Positions 56,996-64,000 of a DNA stretch of 64,000 bases are shown one piece after another; position 1 is the first letter of the stretch, and the number at the start of each line of letters is the position of its first letter. The position numbers and the translations under genes are program-made. A model generated the notes under the pieces. It did no database searches and had not been told where the DNA came from. It was given only the letters and a program-made list of their open reading frames with translations. Source of the DNA: Catenuloplanes atrovinosus (GTDB lineage: Bacteria; Actinomycetota; Actinomycetes; Mycobacteriales; Micromonosporaceae); NCBI RefSeq assembly GCF_031458235.1, contig NZ_JAVDYB010000001.1, forward strand, positions 5,628,001-5,692,000. The letters are read 5' to 3'.

Positions 56996-57300
56996 CGCCC
57001 GCGGATGGCCACACGCGCCGGCGTACGGCTTGACGTACACAGCCGCTATCGACATCTGTGAACTCGACCGCGGGCTCGCAGCCGAGTCGGCTCAGCAACG
57101 GTCGACTACAGCCGCGTCGGATCTGCCGAATTGCGGATGTCTGATCTTTCCGTCGTAGGTCGTTGTTGATCGCCGATTGGTCCAAGTGGATATTGCGGTT
57201 GGATCGGTGCTGGCGGAATGCGGGGGCCGTTCGGTGGGCGCGGTTGGCTGGATGTGTGGTGGCTGGTGTCTGGTTTGCGGCTGTTTGCTGGTAGCGGATT
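56996..57300 (+). other. Lower-GC spacer before the protease-STAND system
   Basis: About 300 bp without a credible gene. It is visibly less GC-rich than its surroundings (for example GGATATTGCGGTTGGATCGG and GTCGTAGGTCGTTGTTGATC), which suggests acquired DNA at the left edge of the conflict locus. It probably holds the promoter, but I cannot fix boxes. Confidence 0.45.
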
Positions 57301-57318
57301 GTGCCATGGTTCGGGGCT

Positions 57319-57642
57319 ATGGGTGATGGGGTGGCGGTCGCGGTTCCGGTGCGCTTCGGTGGGGTCGCGGTGCTGGCTGAGGCTATGCCGGTGTCGCGGC
57401 CGGCGGGGTCGGAGGAGACTTCGGTTGCGTCGCAGGTGATCGCCGCGTACGTGCGGGCCGAACAGACGGTGCTGGGTGTGGCGGGGACGGTCGTGCGGTT
57501 GGGGCGTGCGGTGGCGTCGCCGTCACAGGTGCAGGTGCAGTTCGGGGTGAGTGTGGCCGTGGAGGGCAGTGTGCTGGTCATGAAGGGCACGGCGGGTGCC
57601 ACGCTGGCGATCACGCTGACTTATGACGTCCCCGCCGCCTGA
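57319..57642 (+). CDS. Trypco1-like (CU044_2847-type) small protein
   Basis: 107 aa from ATG 57319 (GTG 57301 is an alternative). The C-terminal half, VQVQFGVSVAVEGSVLVMKG followed by LAITLTYDV, matches the pattern I know for the trypsin-co-occurring domain 1 proteins: an EVEFG-like strand, a small-residue helix and a KVTLTW-like strand. Such proteins are encoded beside trypsin-like peptidases in STAND-type conflict systems. It overlaps the next gene by 20 bp, so the two are translated together. It may regulate or be cleaved by the protease (inference). Confidence 0.7.
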   Translation: MGDGVAVAVPVRFGGVAVLAEAMPVSRPAGSEETSVASQVIAAYVRAEQTVLGVAGTVVRLGRAVASPSQVQVQFGVSVAVEGSVLVMKGTAGATLAITLTYDVPAA

Positions 57643-60600
57643 TATTCCGGGGTTCCTGGGCCGTGTCGTCGACGCCGGCGGTACGGCGGTGGGGACCTGT
57701 TTCCAGGTGTCTGCGGGTGTGCTGGCGACGGCGTGGCACGTGGTCAGGGACCTGGGTTCGGATGCGCCGGGTGCGCGGGTGTTGGTGGGGCAGTTGGCCG
57801 GCGGTGAGGTGTGGCCGGCGGTGGTACACGCGGTGGATTCGATGCGTGACCTGGCGGTGCTACGCGCCGACCGCCCGTTGGCCGCCTCGGTGCCCGGGCT
57901 CGTCGCGGTGGCTGCGGTGAAGCCGGCGGAGATGATGGCCGTGCAGGGCGTGTCCGAGTTCGAGAACGACAGGCCGTTCGCGGTGTCGGCGACGACCGGC
58001 GTGTGGCAGGGCTCGGCGCTGCGCGAAGACGGTGTGGCCGTCGGGCAGATGGATGCGGCCGGCCTGGTGCTGGGGATGTCGGGTGGTCCGGTCCGCCGGA
58101 TCAGTGACGGCATGGTCGCCGGTGTGGTCTCGGCACGCTACATCCCGGCGGCGGGTTCAAGCCGGTTGCGCGACGCGGTGTGGGTGGCTCGGGCGGATGA
58201 CCTGCGGGTGTTGCTCGCCGATGTGGCCGACGTCCGTCTGCGGCAGGCTCCCGCCGGTGAGCTTGTCGAGGTCACCGTGACGGTCAGCGACACGGAGGTG
58301 TCGGTGGTCGGTGGTGGCCGGTCGGAGTCCCGGGCGCACGACGGTGTGCCGGTGGCGTTGAAGATGGCGTGGGAGGCGCTGACCCGCGCTCGTGCGGGAC
58401 TCGGCGGTCAGCGGCATGTCGCTGCGGACACCGGTATCGCGGGGCCGGTGCAGGCGGCGACCGCGGAGGTGGGCCGGCTCTTGACCGAGGCGTTCTTCGC
58501 TGAAGGCCCCGGCAGGCTGCTGGCGAGGATTCTGGAGGATGCGCGGTCGGCCCACCGGCCGGTCCTGATCGGGTTGCGGGTGCCGGGCCCGCTGGCGGCG
58601 CTGCCGTGGGAGACCGTCCGGCCGTCCGGCTCGGAGCGGCCGCTGGCGTTGGACCCGCTGGTGCGGGTCTTCCGCCAGGTGGACGCTGCCGGTTCGCCGC
58701 CGTCGTTGCCCGGCCCGCTACGGATCCTGGTGGCGATCGCGTCGCCGCTGGCGGGCGGGGGTCAGGTGCTCGGCTATGAGCGGGAGCTGCGGAATGTGCT
58801 GACCGCGGTCCGCGCCGCGCGTGCCGATGCCGCTGATGTGCGGGTGGTGCCGTTCGCCACGACCGCGGAGATCCGGGCCGCGCTGGAGCGGTATCCGGCG
58901 CACGTGCTGCACCTGTCCGGCCACGGCGGGCCCGGCCGGCTGGAACTTGAGGACGCGGAGGGAAACGCCCGCTCTGTGACCGCCGCCGAGTTGATCGACG
59001 AGGCGGTGCCGGCCGGCCGGATGCCCGTGGTGTTCGGCCTGGCCGCCTGTCACACCGGACGGGAATCGGCCGCCGGGGACCCGTCGTTCGCGGCCGGGCT
59101 GATCGCCCGCGGTGCCGGTGTCGTGATCGGGACCGAGACCTCGATCTCCGACGGGTACGCCACGACGCTGTTCGCCCGCATCTACGGGCGCCTCGCCGCG
59201 TCCAGCGCCGCCGGCCAGGCGGCTGACGTGGTCACCGCGGTCGCCGAGGCCCGCATCGAGGTCCAGCAGACCCTGACCGGCTCCGGCGACGTGCGCCGGC
59301 AGACCCTCGCCGGGTTGCAGGAGTGGGCGACGGTCTCGGTCACCGCCCCCGCCGGGACGGTGCCGTTGATCGACACCGGCCGGCCCCCTGAGCCGCTGCC
59401 CCCTGTGGAGCGTGCCGGCGTGTTGCGGCGGGAGGTCGGCGAGGTCGTCGGCCGCCGCCGGGAGCAGCGCCTGTGGCCCGCCGAACTCCTCCAGGATGCA
59501 CGGGCCGGGCTCGTGATCCACGGGCTGGGTGGGGTCGGGAAGACCACGCTCGCGGACGAGTTGGTCGCCCGGGTGCGGGAGCGGGAGCCGGAACGGATTC
59601 CGGTGGTCGTGACCGGGCAGATCAGCGGCGAAAGCCTGCTCGCGTCCCTCACCACCCCCCTCGCTGAAGCGCTGCGCGGTACCCCGGCGACTCATCCGGT
59701 CTGGACGGTGCTCGCGCGGGTCGCCGCCACCGAGCAGCCTTTGGCGGTACGGATGACCGCGCTGCTGGAAGCGCTGCTGCCGGCCGTGCCGGTGCTGCTC
59801 GTGCTGGACAACTTCGAGGACAACCTCGACGGCACCGGGCAGCGGCCGGTGCACGACCCGTCCTTGGCCGCCGTGCTGTCTGCCATCGCGACCCAGCCTG
59901 GCCGGTGCCGGATGCTGATCACCAGCCGGTACCGATTCACCCTGCCCGGCCGCGCGCACCGGCTGCTGGCCTTCCACCAGTTGGGGCCGCTATCGCTGGC
60001 CGAGACCCTCAAACTCGTCTGGGTGCTCCCGGCCCTCGACCGGCTCGCCCCGGCCGACATCGAGCAGGTCTGGCGTGCCGTCGGCGGCCACCCCCGCTGT
60101 CTGGAATACCTGGACGCGCTCCTGGCCAAAGGCACCGCCCGCTACACCGACGTCACCACCCGCCTGCTGGCCGGCGTCGAAACCCGGCTGCGCACCGCCG
60201 GGACCGCCGACGACGCGGACGTCACCGATGAGGCGATCGACGACTACCTGTCGGCCCACAGCACCCTCGACACCGCCCTCGCCGAGGCCGCCACCCTGGC
60301 CGCCGACGACATCCTCCTCGACCAACTCCTCACCGCCCTCGCCGACACCCCCGACGCGGCCCGGCTACTGCTCGGCGCCTCCGTCTACCGCCACCCCGTC
60401 GGCCACGCCGCGCTCGCCTTCCAACTCGGCCGGCCGGACCCCACCATCGAGCCCGCCGCCCACATTCCCGGTATCGACCAGCAGATCAGCGAGCTACTCA
60501 CCTCAGCTGGTGTTGACCTCACCCAGCCGCTGGATGTCGACGGCCTGTCCGCCATGGTGCGCATGGGTCTCGACCAGCTGCTGGACCAACGGTTGCCCGT

Positions 60601-62716
60601 ACCGCCCGTCCGAGTCGAGGCCGACCTCGGCACGCTGCTGCGCCGGTGCGCCGACGCCAGCCTCATCACCGTCATCGACCCCCGCAAAGCTGGTGGCGGC
60701 CCGCACGTGTTCGTCCACAGGTGGACCGCCACCGAACTCACCCGCCGTGCCATCGGCGACCACCGCCAAAAAGACCTGGCCACCGCACACCGCAACGCCG
60801 CCGCCTACTGGCAATGGTGCGTCGACCACTGGCCCCAACCACCCGCCGCCGACGCCGACGACCTCCGCGAAGCCCACCACCACCTCCACATCGCCAACAC
60901 CCTCACCACAGCACCCGACCACGACACCATCGCCACCACCGCTCAACGTCTCCAGTACCTCCTCGGCCAGCTCGGGCAACGCCACGAAGCCGCCACATAC
61001 GCCCACGAACACCTCACCCACCGCCGCCACCTCCACACCCTCCAACCCACACCACAACGAACAGCCGACCTCGCCGGCGCCCTCAACGACCTCGGCATCC
61101 GGCTGTCGGCGCTGGGGCGGCGGGAGGAGGCGCTGGCCGCCACGGAAGAGGCGGTCGAGGTGAATCGGCGGCTGGCCGCCGCGAACCCGGCCGCGTTCGA
61201 GCCCGACCTCGCCGCGTCGCTGAACAACCTCGGCGCCGATCTGTCGGGGCTGGGGCGGCGGGAGGAGGCGCTGGCCGCCACGGAAGAGGCGGTCGAGGTG
61301 CGGCGGCGGCTGGCCGCGGCGAACCCGGCCGCGTTCGAGCCCGACCTCGCCGCGTCGCTGAACAACCTCGGCGCCGATCTGTCGGGGCTGGGGCGGCGGG
61401 AGGAGGCGCTGGCCGCCACGGAAGAGGCGGTCGAGGTGCGGCGGCGGCTGGCCGCGGCGAACCCGGCCGCGTTCGAGCCCGACCTCGCCGGGTCGCTGAA
61501 CAATCTCGGCATCCGGCTGTCGGGGCTGGGGCGGCGGGAGGAGGCGCTGGCCGCCACGGAAGAGGCGGTCGAGGTGTATCGGCGGCTGGCCGCCGCGAAC
61601 CCGGCCGCGTTCGAGCCCGACCTCGCCGGGTCGCTGACCAACCTCGGCATCCGGCTGTCGGGGCTGGGGCGGCGGGAGGAGGCGCTGGCCGCCACGGACG
61701 AGGCGGTCGAGGTGCGGCGGCGGCTGGCCGCGGCGAACCCGGCCGCGTTCGAGCCCGACCTCGCCGCGTCGCTGAACAACCTCGGCGCGATGCTGTCGGA
61801 GCTGGGGCGGCGGGAGGAGGCGCTGGCCGCCACGGAAGAGGCGGTCGAGGTGCGGCGGCGGCTGGCCGCGGCGAACCCGGCCGCGTTCGAGCCCGACCTC
61901 GCCAGGTCGCTGACCAACCTCGGCGCGATGCTGTCGGCGCTGGGGCGGCGGGAGGAGGCGCTGGCCGCCACGGAAGAGGCGGTCGAGGTGTATCGGCGGC
62001 TGGCCGCCGCGAACCCGGCCGCGTTCGAGCCCCATCTCGCCGCGTCGCTGAACAACCTCGGCGCGATGCTGTCGGAGCTGGGGCGGCGGGAGGAGGCGCT
62101 GGCCGCCACGGAAGAGGCGGTCGAGGTGCGGCGGCGGCTGGCCGCGGCGAACCCGGCCGCGTTCGAGCCCCATCTCGCCGGGTCGCTGACCAACCTCGGC
62201 GCCGATCTGTCGGCGCTGGGGCGGCGGGAGGAGGCGCTGGCCGCCACGGAAGAGGCGGTCGAGGTGTATCGGCGGCTGGCCGCGGCGAACCCGGCCGCGT
62301 TCGAGCCCGACCTCGCCAGGTCGCTGAACAACCTCGGCAATGGGCTGTCGGCGCTGGGGCGGCGGGAGGAAGCGCTGGCCGCCACGGAAGAGGCGGTCGA
62401 GGTGTATCGGCGCCTGGCCGCGGCGAACCCGGCCGCGTTCGAGCCCAACCTCGCCAGGTCGCTGTGGGCGTTCGCGTGGGTATGTGTGAAATCGAAAGCC
62501 AATTGGATAGAAGCCAGGGAGTTGGTCACCGAGGCCATCAACCTCTACGAGCGGCTGATACAACGATTCCCGCAAACGTTCGCCGGAGAGCTGCTATCCG
62601 CATACCGGACGCTGGCGGACGTGCTGGACGGCCTCGGCCAGGCAGACGAGGCTGCCGACTTGCGCCGTCAGCTCAACAAGGCAGCCGGCGGAAGCAGCCC
62701 GGACCGAACTGACTGA
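57623..62716 (+). CDS. Trypsin-CHAT-NB-ARC-TPR protein (NLR-like conflict system effector)
   Basis: 1697 aa. Trypsin-like protease (about 1-205): TAWHVV (His39), SMRDLAVL (Asp76), GMSGGPV (Ser153), triad complete. CHAT caspase-like protease (about 280-580): LHLSGHGG (His434) and GLAACHTG (Cys476), dyad complete. NB-ARC/STAND NTPase (about 600-950): GLGGVGKTT (634-642), VLLVLDNFEDN, LITSRYRF. A winged-helix-like and helical part follows, then ten near-identical 46-residue TPRs (about 1155-1615) and a diverged C-terminal TPR. Expected model: ligand sensing by TPRs, NTP-driven oligomerisation, protease activation, and cell-suicide or cleavage output. Antiphage function is inference. ATG 57623 overlaps the Trypco1 gene. 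Confidence 0.9.
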   Translation: MTSPPPDIPGFLGRVVDAGGTAVGTCFQVSAGVLATAWHVVRDLGSDAPGARVLVGQLAGGEVWPAVVHAVDSMRDLAVLRADRPLAASVPGLVAVAAVKPAEMMAVQGVSEFENDRPFAVSATTGVWQGSALREDGVAVGQMDAAGLVLGMSGGPVRRISDGMVAGVVSARYIPAAGSSRLRDAVWVARADDLRVLLADVADVRLRQAPAGELVEVTVTVSDTEVSVVGGGRSESRAHDGVPVALKMAWEALTRARAGLGGQRHVAADTGIAGPVQAATAEVGRLLTEAFFAEGPGRLLARILEDARSAHRPVLIGLRVPGPLAALPWETVRPSGSERPLALDPLVRVFRQVDAAGSPPSLPGPLRILVAIASPLAGGGQVLGYERELRNVLTAVRAARADAADVRVVPFATTAEIRAALERYPAHVLHLSGHGGPGRLELEDAEGNARSVTAAELIDEAVPAGRMPVVFGLAACHTGRESAAGDPSFAAGLIARGAGVVIGTETSISDGYATTLFARIYGRLAASSAAGQAADVVTAVAEARIEVQQTLTGSGDVRRQTLAGLQEWATVSVTAPAGTVPLIDTGRPPEPLPPVERAGVLRREVGEVVGRRREQRLWPAELLQDARAGLVIHGLGGVGKTTLADELVARVREREPERIPVVVTGQISGESLLASLTTPLAEALRGTPATHPVWTVLARVAATEQPLAVRMTALLEALLPAVPVLLVLDNFEDNLDGTGQRPVHDPSLAAVLSAIATQPGRCRMLITSRYRFTLPGRAHRLLAFHQLGPLSLAETLKLVWVLPALDRLAPADIEQVWRAVGGHPRCLEYLDALLAKGTARYTDVTTRLLAGVETRLRTAGTADDADVTDEAIDDYLSAHSTLDTALAEAATLAADDILLDQLLTALADTPDAARLLLGASVYRHPVGHAALAFQLGRPDPTIEPAAHIPGIDQQISELLTSAGVDLTQPLDVDGLSAMVRMGLDQLLDQRLPVPPVRVEADLGTLLRRCADASLITVIDPRKAGGGPHVFVHRWTATELTRRAIGDHRQKDLATAHRNAAAYWQWCVDHWPQPPAADADDLREAHHHLHIANTLTTAPDHDTIATTAQRLQYLLGQLGQRHEAATYAHEHLTHRRHLHTLQPTPQRTADLAGALNDLGIRLSALGRREEALAATEEAVEVNRRLAAANPAAFEPDLAASLNNLGADLSGLGRREEALAATEEAVEVRRRLAAANPAAFEPDLAASLNNLGADLSGLGRREEALAATEEAVEVRRRLAAANPAAFEPDLAGSLNNLGIRLSGLGRREEALAATEEAVEVYRRLAAANPAAFEPDLAGSLTNLGIRLSGLGRREEALAATDEAVEVRRRLAAANPAAFEPDLAASLNNLGAMLSELGRREEALAATEEAVEVRRRLAAANPAAFEPDLARSLTNLGAMLSALGRREEALAATEEAVEVYRRLAAANPAAFEPHLAASLNNLGAMLSELGRREEALAATEEAVEVRRRLAAANPAAFEPHLAGSLTNLGADLSALGRREEALAATEEAVEVYRRLAAANPAAFEPDLARSLNNLGNGLSALGRREEALAATEEAVEVYRRLAAANPAAFEPNLARSLWAFAWVCVKSKANWIEARELVTEAINLYERLIQRFPQTFAGELLSAYRTLADVLDGLGQADEAADLRRQLNKAAGGSSPDRTD
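61085..62470 (+). repeat. Ten tandem 138-bp repeats encoding TPRs
   Basis: The motif TGGGGCGGCGGGAGGA recurs at exact 138-bp spacing from 61113 to 62355, ten times. Outside a few short blocks the copies are identical at the DNA level, including third codon positions, which indicates recent expansion or gene conversion. Confidence 0.95.
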
Positions 62717-62750
62717 CCCGCCTACGCCACCGAGGCGGCCATTGTGCACC

Positions 62751-62930
62751 TCGCAGGGCCGCCACCAACGATGCCACCGCAGCCGATGGGACCAATGCTG
62801 GCGGCACGGCCGATGATCAGCCCGGCTTCGCCCGGGAGACCCATACCACCACGAAAAAGAACGGGTCGACGGGACCCGCCGTGACCAGGGAACGCACGCC
62901 CATGCCCCGGAGCTGGGGCCCGCCGGAGGC
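62751..62930 (-). repeat. Interspersed repeat, copy B
   Basis: Reverse-oriented relative of 45641-45858. Shared blocks include GCAGGGCCGCCACCAACGA, GGCTTCGCCCGGGAG, ACCCATACCACCACGAAAA, ACCCGCCGTGACCAGG and ACGCACGCCCATGCCCC. It starts 35 bp after the STAND gene stop. Confidence 0.8.
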
Positions 62931-63127
62931 GGATCTTAAAGCCGCGCCGAGGCCGATCATGGCGACCAGCCCCAGGTCCATGCCCACCTGAATCCGAACC
63001 CGAGCACCAGGTAAGGCTGGCGATGTCGTCCCAGCCGCGACCGACGGGCAGAGGCGGTCGAGTGGCTCACGATCCGGCGCACAGCGCCGCATCCGCCGGG
63101 ACCCGCATTGAGCCCGGCCGGAACCGG

Positions 63128-63208
63128 CAGGGAGGAGCGCCAGCGACGACCGGTGCCCGCGGGAGCATGCGGACCGCAACCACGCCGGAAGCGGGCACAT
63201 AAAAAGAA
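63128..63208 (-). repeat. Dispersed 3' element, copy 4
   Basis: CAGGGAGGAGCGCCAGCGAC...CCGGTGCCCGCGGGAGCATGCGGA, then CACGCCGGAAGCGGGCACATAAAAAGAA, running directly into the T-tract of the qcrB terminator on the minus strand. Confidence 0.88.
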
Positions 63209-63239
63209 CCCGCCGGCCTCGGAAGAGACCGGCGGGTTC
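63201..63239 (-). terminator. Rho-independent terminator of qcrB
   Basis: A 15-bp stem (63206-63220 with 63225-63239, GAACCCGCCGG arms) around TTCC, followed on the minus strand by TTTTTAT. One position pairs as G-U only on the minus strand, fixing the direction. It starts 18 bp after the qcrB stop. Confidence 0.9.
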
Positions 63240-63257
63240 GGGAGAACGACACAAGCG

Positions 63258-64000
63258 TCAGTGACGCCCGCTACCGACTTCCTCGCGCTTCGCGGAGGGG
63301 TCGACCGGTGGGTGTCCCGGTGAGACGGGAGCCTCGACCGGCTTCTCGATCGGGAAGAAGAAGCCCTTGATCGCCGGGCCGAGGGCGCCGACGCGGTTCA
63401 TCTTCTTCGGTACGACCCAGCCGGTGTATTCGAGGTGGGTGTGGCCGTGCTCGTCGGGGGCGGCCAGGGGCTGGTGCACCTCGACGAAGCGGCCGTCGGG
63501 GAGGCGGCGGATGATGCCGGTCTCCACGCCGTGGGCCAGGACCTCGCGGTCGTGCTGCTGGAGGCCGAGGCAGATGCGGTAGGTGATCCAGTAGGCGATC
63601 GGCGGGACGATCAGCAGGCCGATGCGGCCGGCCCAGGTCATCGCGTTCAGGCTGATGTGGAACTTGTCCGCGACCACGTCGTTGCCGCCGGAGATGGTGG
63701 CGATGATGTAGAAGGAGACGGCCATCATGCCGAGCGCGGTGCGGTGCGGGTTGTCGCGCGGGCGCTCCAGCAGGTTGTGGATGCGCTTGTCGCCGGTGAG
63801 GCGCGCCTCGATCGCCGGGTACAGCATCGGGAGGACGATCAGCACGCCGAGCAGGACGCCGGCGGGCCAGAACATCGGCGGGATGACGTAGCCGTCGCCG
63901 ATCGGGAGGTAGATGTCCCAGTCGGGCATGAGGCGGACCAGGCCGTCCATGAACATGACGTACCAGTCGGGCTGGGAGGCCGAGGAGACCTCGGACGCCC
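63258..64000 (-). CDS. qcrB: Cytochrome bc1 complex cytochrome b subunit, C-terminal part (runs off right edge)
   Basis: The last 247 residues are visible. QPDWYVMFMDGLVRLMPDW is the conserved Qo-site-side loop and helix start of actinobacterial QcrB; hydrophobic helices follow (PPMFWPAGVLLGVLIVLPML, LGMMAVSFYIIATISGGND, WAGRIGLLIVPPIAYWITYR), then the long cytoplasmic tail typical of actinobacteria (LPDGRFVEVHQPLAAPDEHG...). The protein oxidises menaquinol in the bc1-aa3 supercomplex. Upstream qcrA and qcrC are expected beyond the window. A strong terminator follows. Confidence 0.95.
   Translation of the reverse strand, partial: ASEVSSASQPDWYVMFMDGLVRLMPDWDIYLPIGDGYVIPPMFWPAGVLLGVLIVLPMLYPAIEARLTGDKRIHNLLERPRDNPHRTALGMMAVSFYIIATISGGNDVVADKFHISLNAMTWAGRIGLLIVPPIAYWITYRICLGLQQHDREVLAHGVETGIIRRLPDGRFVEVHQPLAAPDEHGHTHLEYTGWVVPKKMNRVGALGPAIKGFFFPIEKPVEAPVSPGHPPVDPSAKREEVGSGRH

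Larger units (their letters stand above)
62717..63257. other. Intergenic region between the STAND gene and qcrB
   Basis: About 540 bp without a credible gene. It holds interspersed repeat copy B, a stretch of unremarkable sequence (62931-63127), dispersed 3' element copy 4 and the qcrB terminator. Confidence 0.75.

Noticed and set aside
60503-62575. 690-codon minus-strand frame and a parallel plus-strand frame through the TPR array
   Set aside because: Repeats of 138 bp (a multiple of three) keep several frames open; only the frame with NB-ARC and TPR motifs is coding.
62817-63254. 145-codon minus-strand frame between the STAND gene and qcrB
   Set aside because: It consists of the interspersed repeat and the dispersed 3' element; similar peptides appear wherever those repeats occur, with no start signal.

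Overview
The window is high-GC actinobacterial DNA (third codon positions almost all G or C, many GTG and TTG starts). Gene content and order fit a Micromonosporaceae-type filamentous actinomycete (Actinoplanes/Micromonospora/Catenuloplanes-like); that placement is inferred from gene style and was not searched. Much of the backbone follows the actinobacterial block known in Mycobacterium tuberculosis from aroG (Rv2178c) to qcrB (Rv2196): class II DAHP synthase, RNase AS, PlsC acyltransferase, SRPBCC protein, FadD acyl-CoA ligase, PimB mannosyltransferase, a DEDDh/GIY-YIG nuclease and QcrB all recur in that order, with lineage-specific genes between them.

Layout. 1-9 kb: truncated membrane protein; a four-copy 74-bp repeat leading into an unknown gene; ltaE and aroG (overlapping); a divergent EF-Tu; a secreted GH18 chitinase behind a promoter with a palindromic operator; glutathione peroxidase; DUF2203; a frameshifted gene. 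9-19 kb: proC, a phosphofructokinase with pyrophosphate-type residues, RNase AS, then a + strand cluster (carboxylate-amine ligase/ATP-grasp fusion, AsnO-type amidotransferase, S9 peptidase) that looks like a small-peptide osmolyte pathway. 19-27 kb: degenerate kinase-like gene, Crp/Fnr regulator, repeat protein, zinc-ribbon/cyclase/ATPase giant regulator, ECF sigma factor with membrane partner, plsC. 27-44 kb: trehalose-phosphate synthase, hydrolase/FAD monooxygenase pair, endonuclease-type phosphatase, ROK glucokinase, SRPBCC, fadD, a NarL-type two-component pair, methyltransferase and GGDEF-EAL protein, ABC exporter.

44.8-46.55 kb is a gene-free repeat island: about 28 copies of a 23-bp minisatellite, a 154-bp imperfect palindrome, 33/34-bp tandem repeats, and a perfect, AT-rich 61-bp palindrome. 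46.6-57 kb returns to backbone: pimB, M48 protease, NYN protein, nuclease, a Rel/SpoT paralogue, Nudix, nucleotidyltransferase, a lone Lrp ligand domain, hydrolase.

57.3-62.7 kb holds the most striking system: a Trypco1-like small protein overlapping a 1697-residue protein that joins a trypsin-like protease, a CHAT protease, a STAND/NB-ARC NTPase and ten near-identical 46-residue TPR repeats. Variation between repeats is confined to a few positions. This is the architecture of NLR-like bacterial conflict (probable antiphage) systems. It sits just upstream of the qcrB end of the backbone, followed by an inverted copy of a repeat from the 45-kb island.

A conserved element of about 70 bp occurs four times, each time just 3' of a minus-strand gene (near 7.9, 26.6, 46.5 and 63.15 kb).
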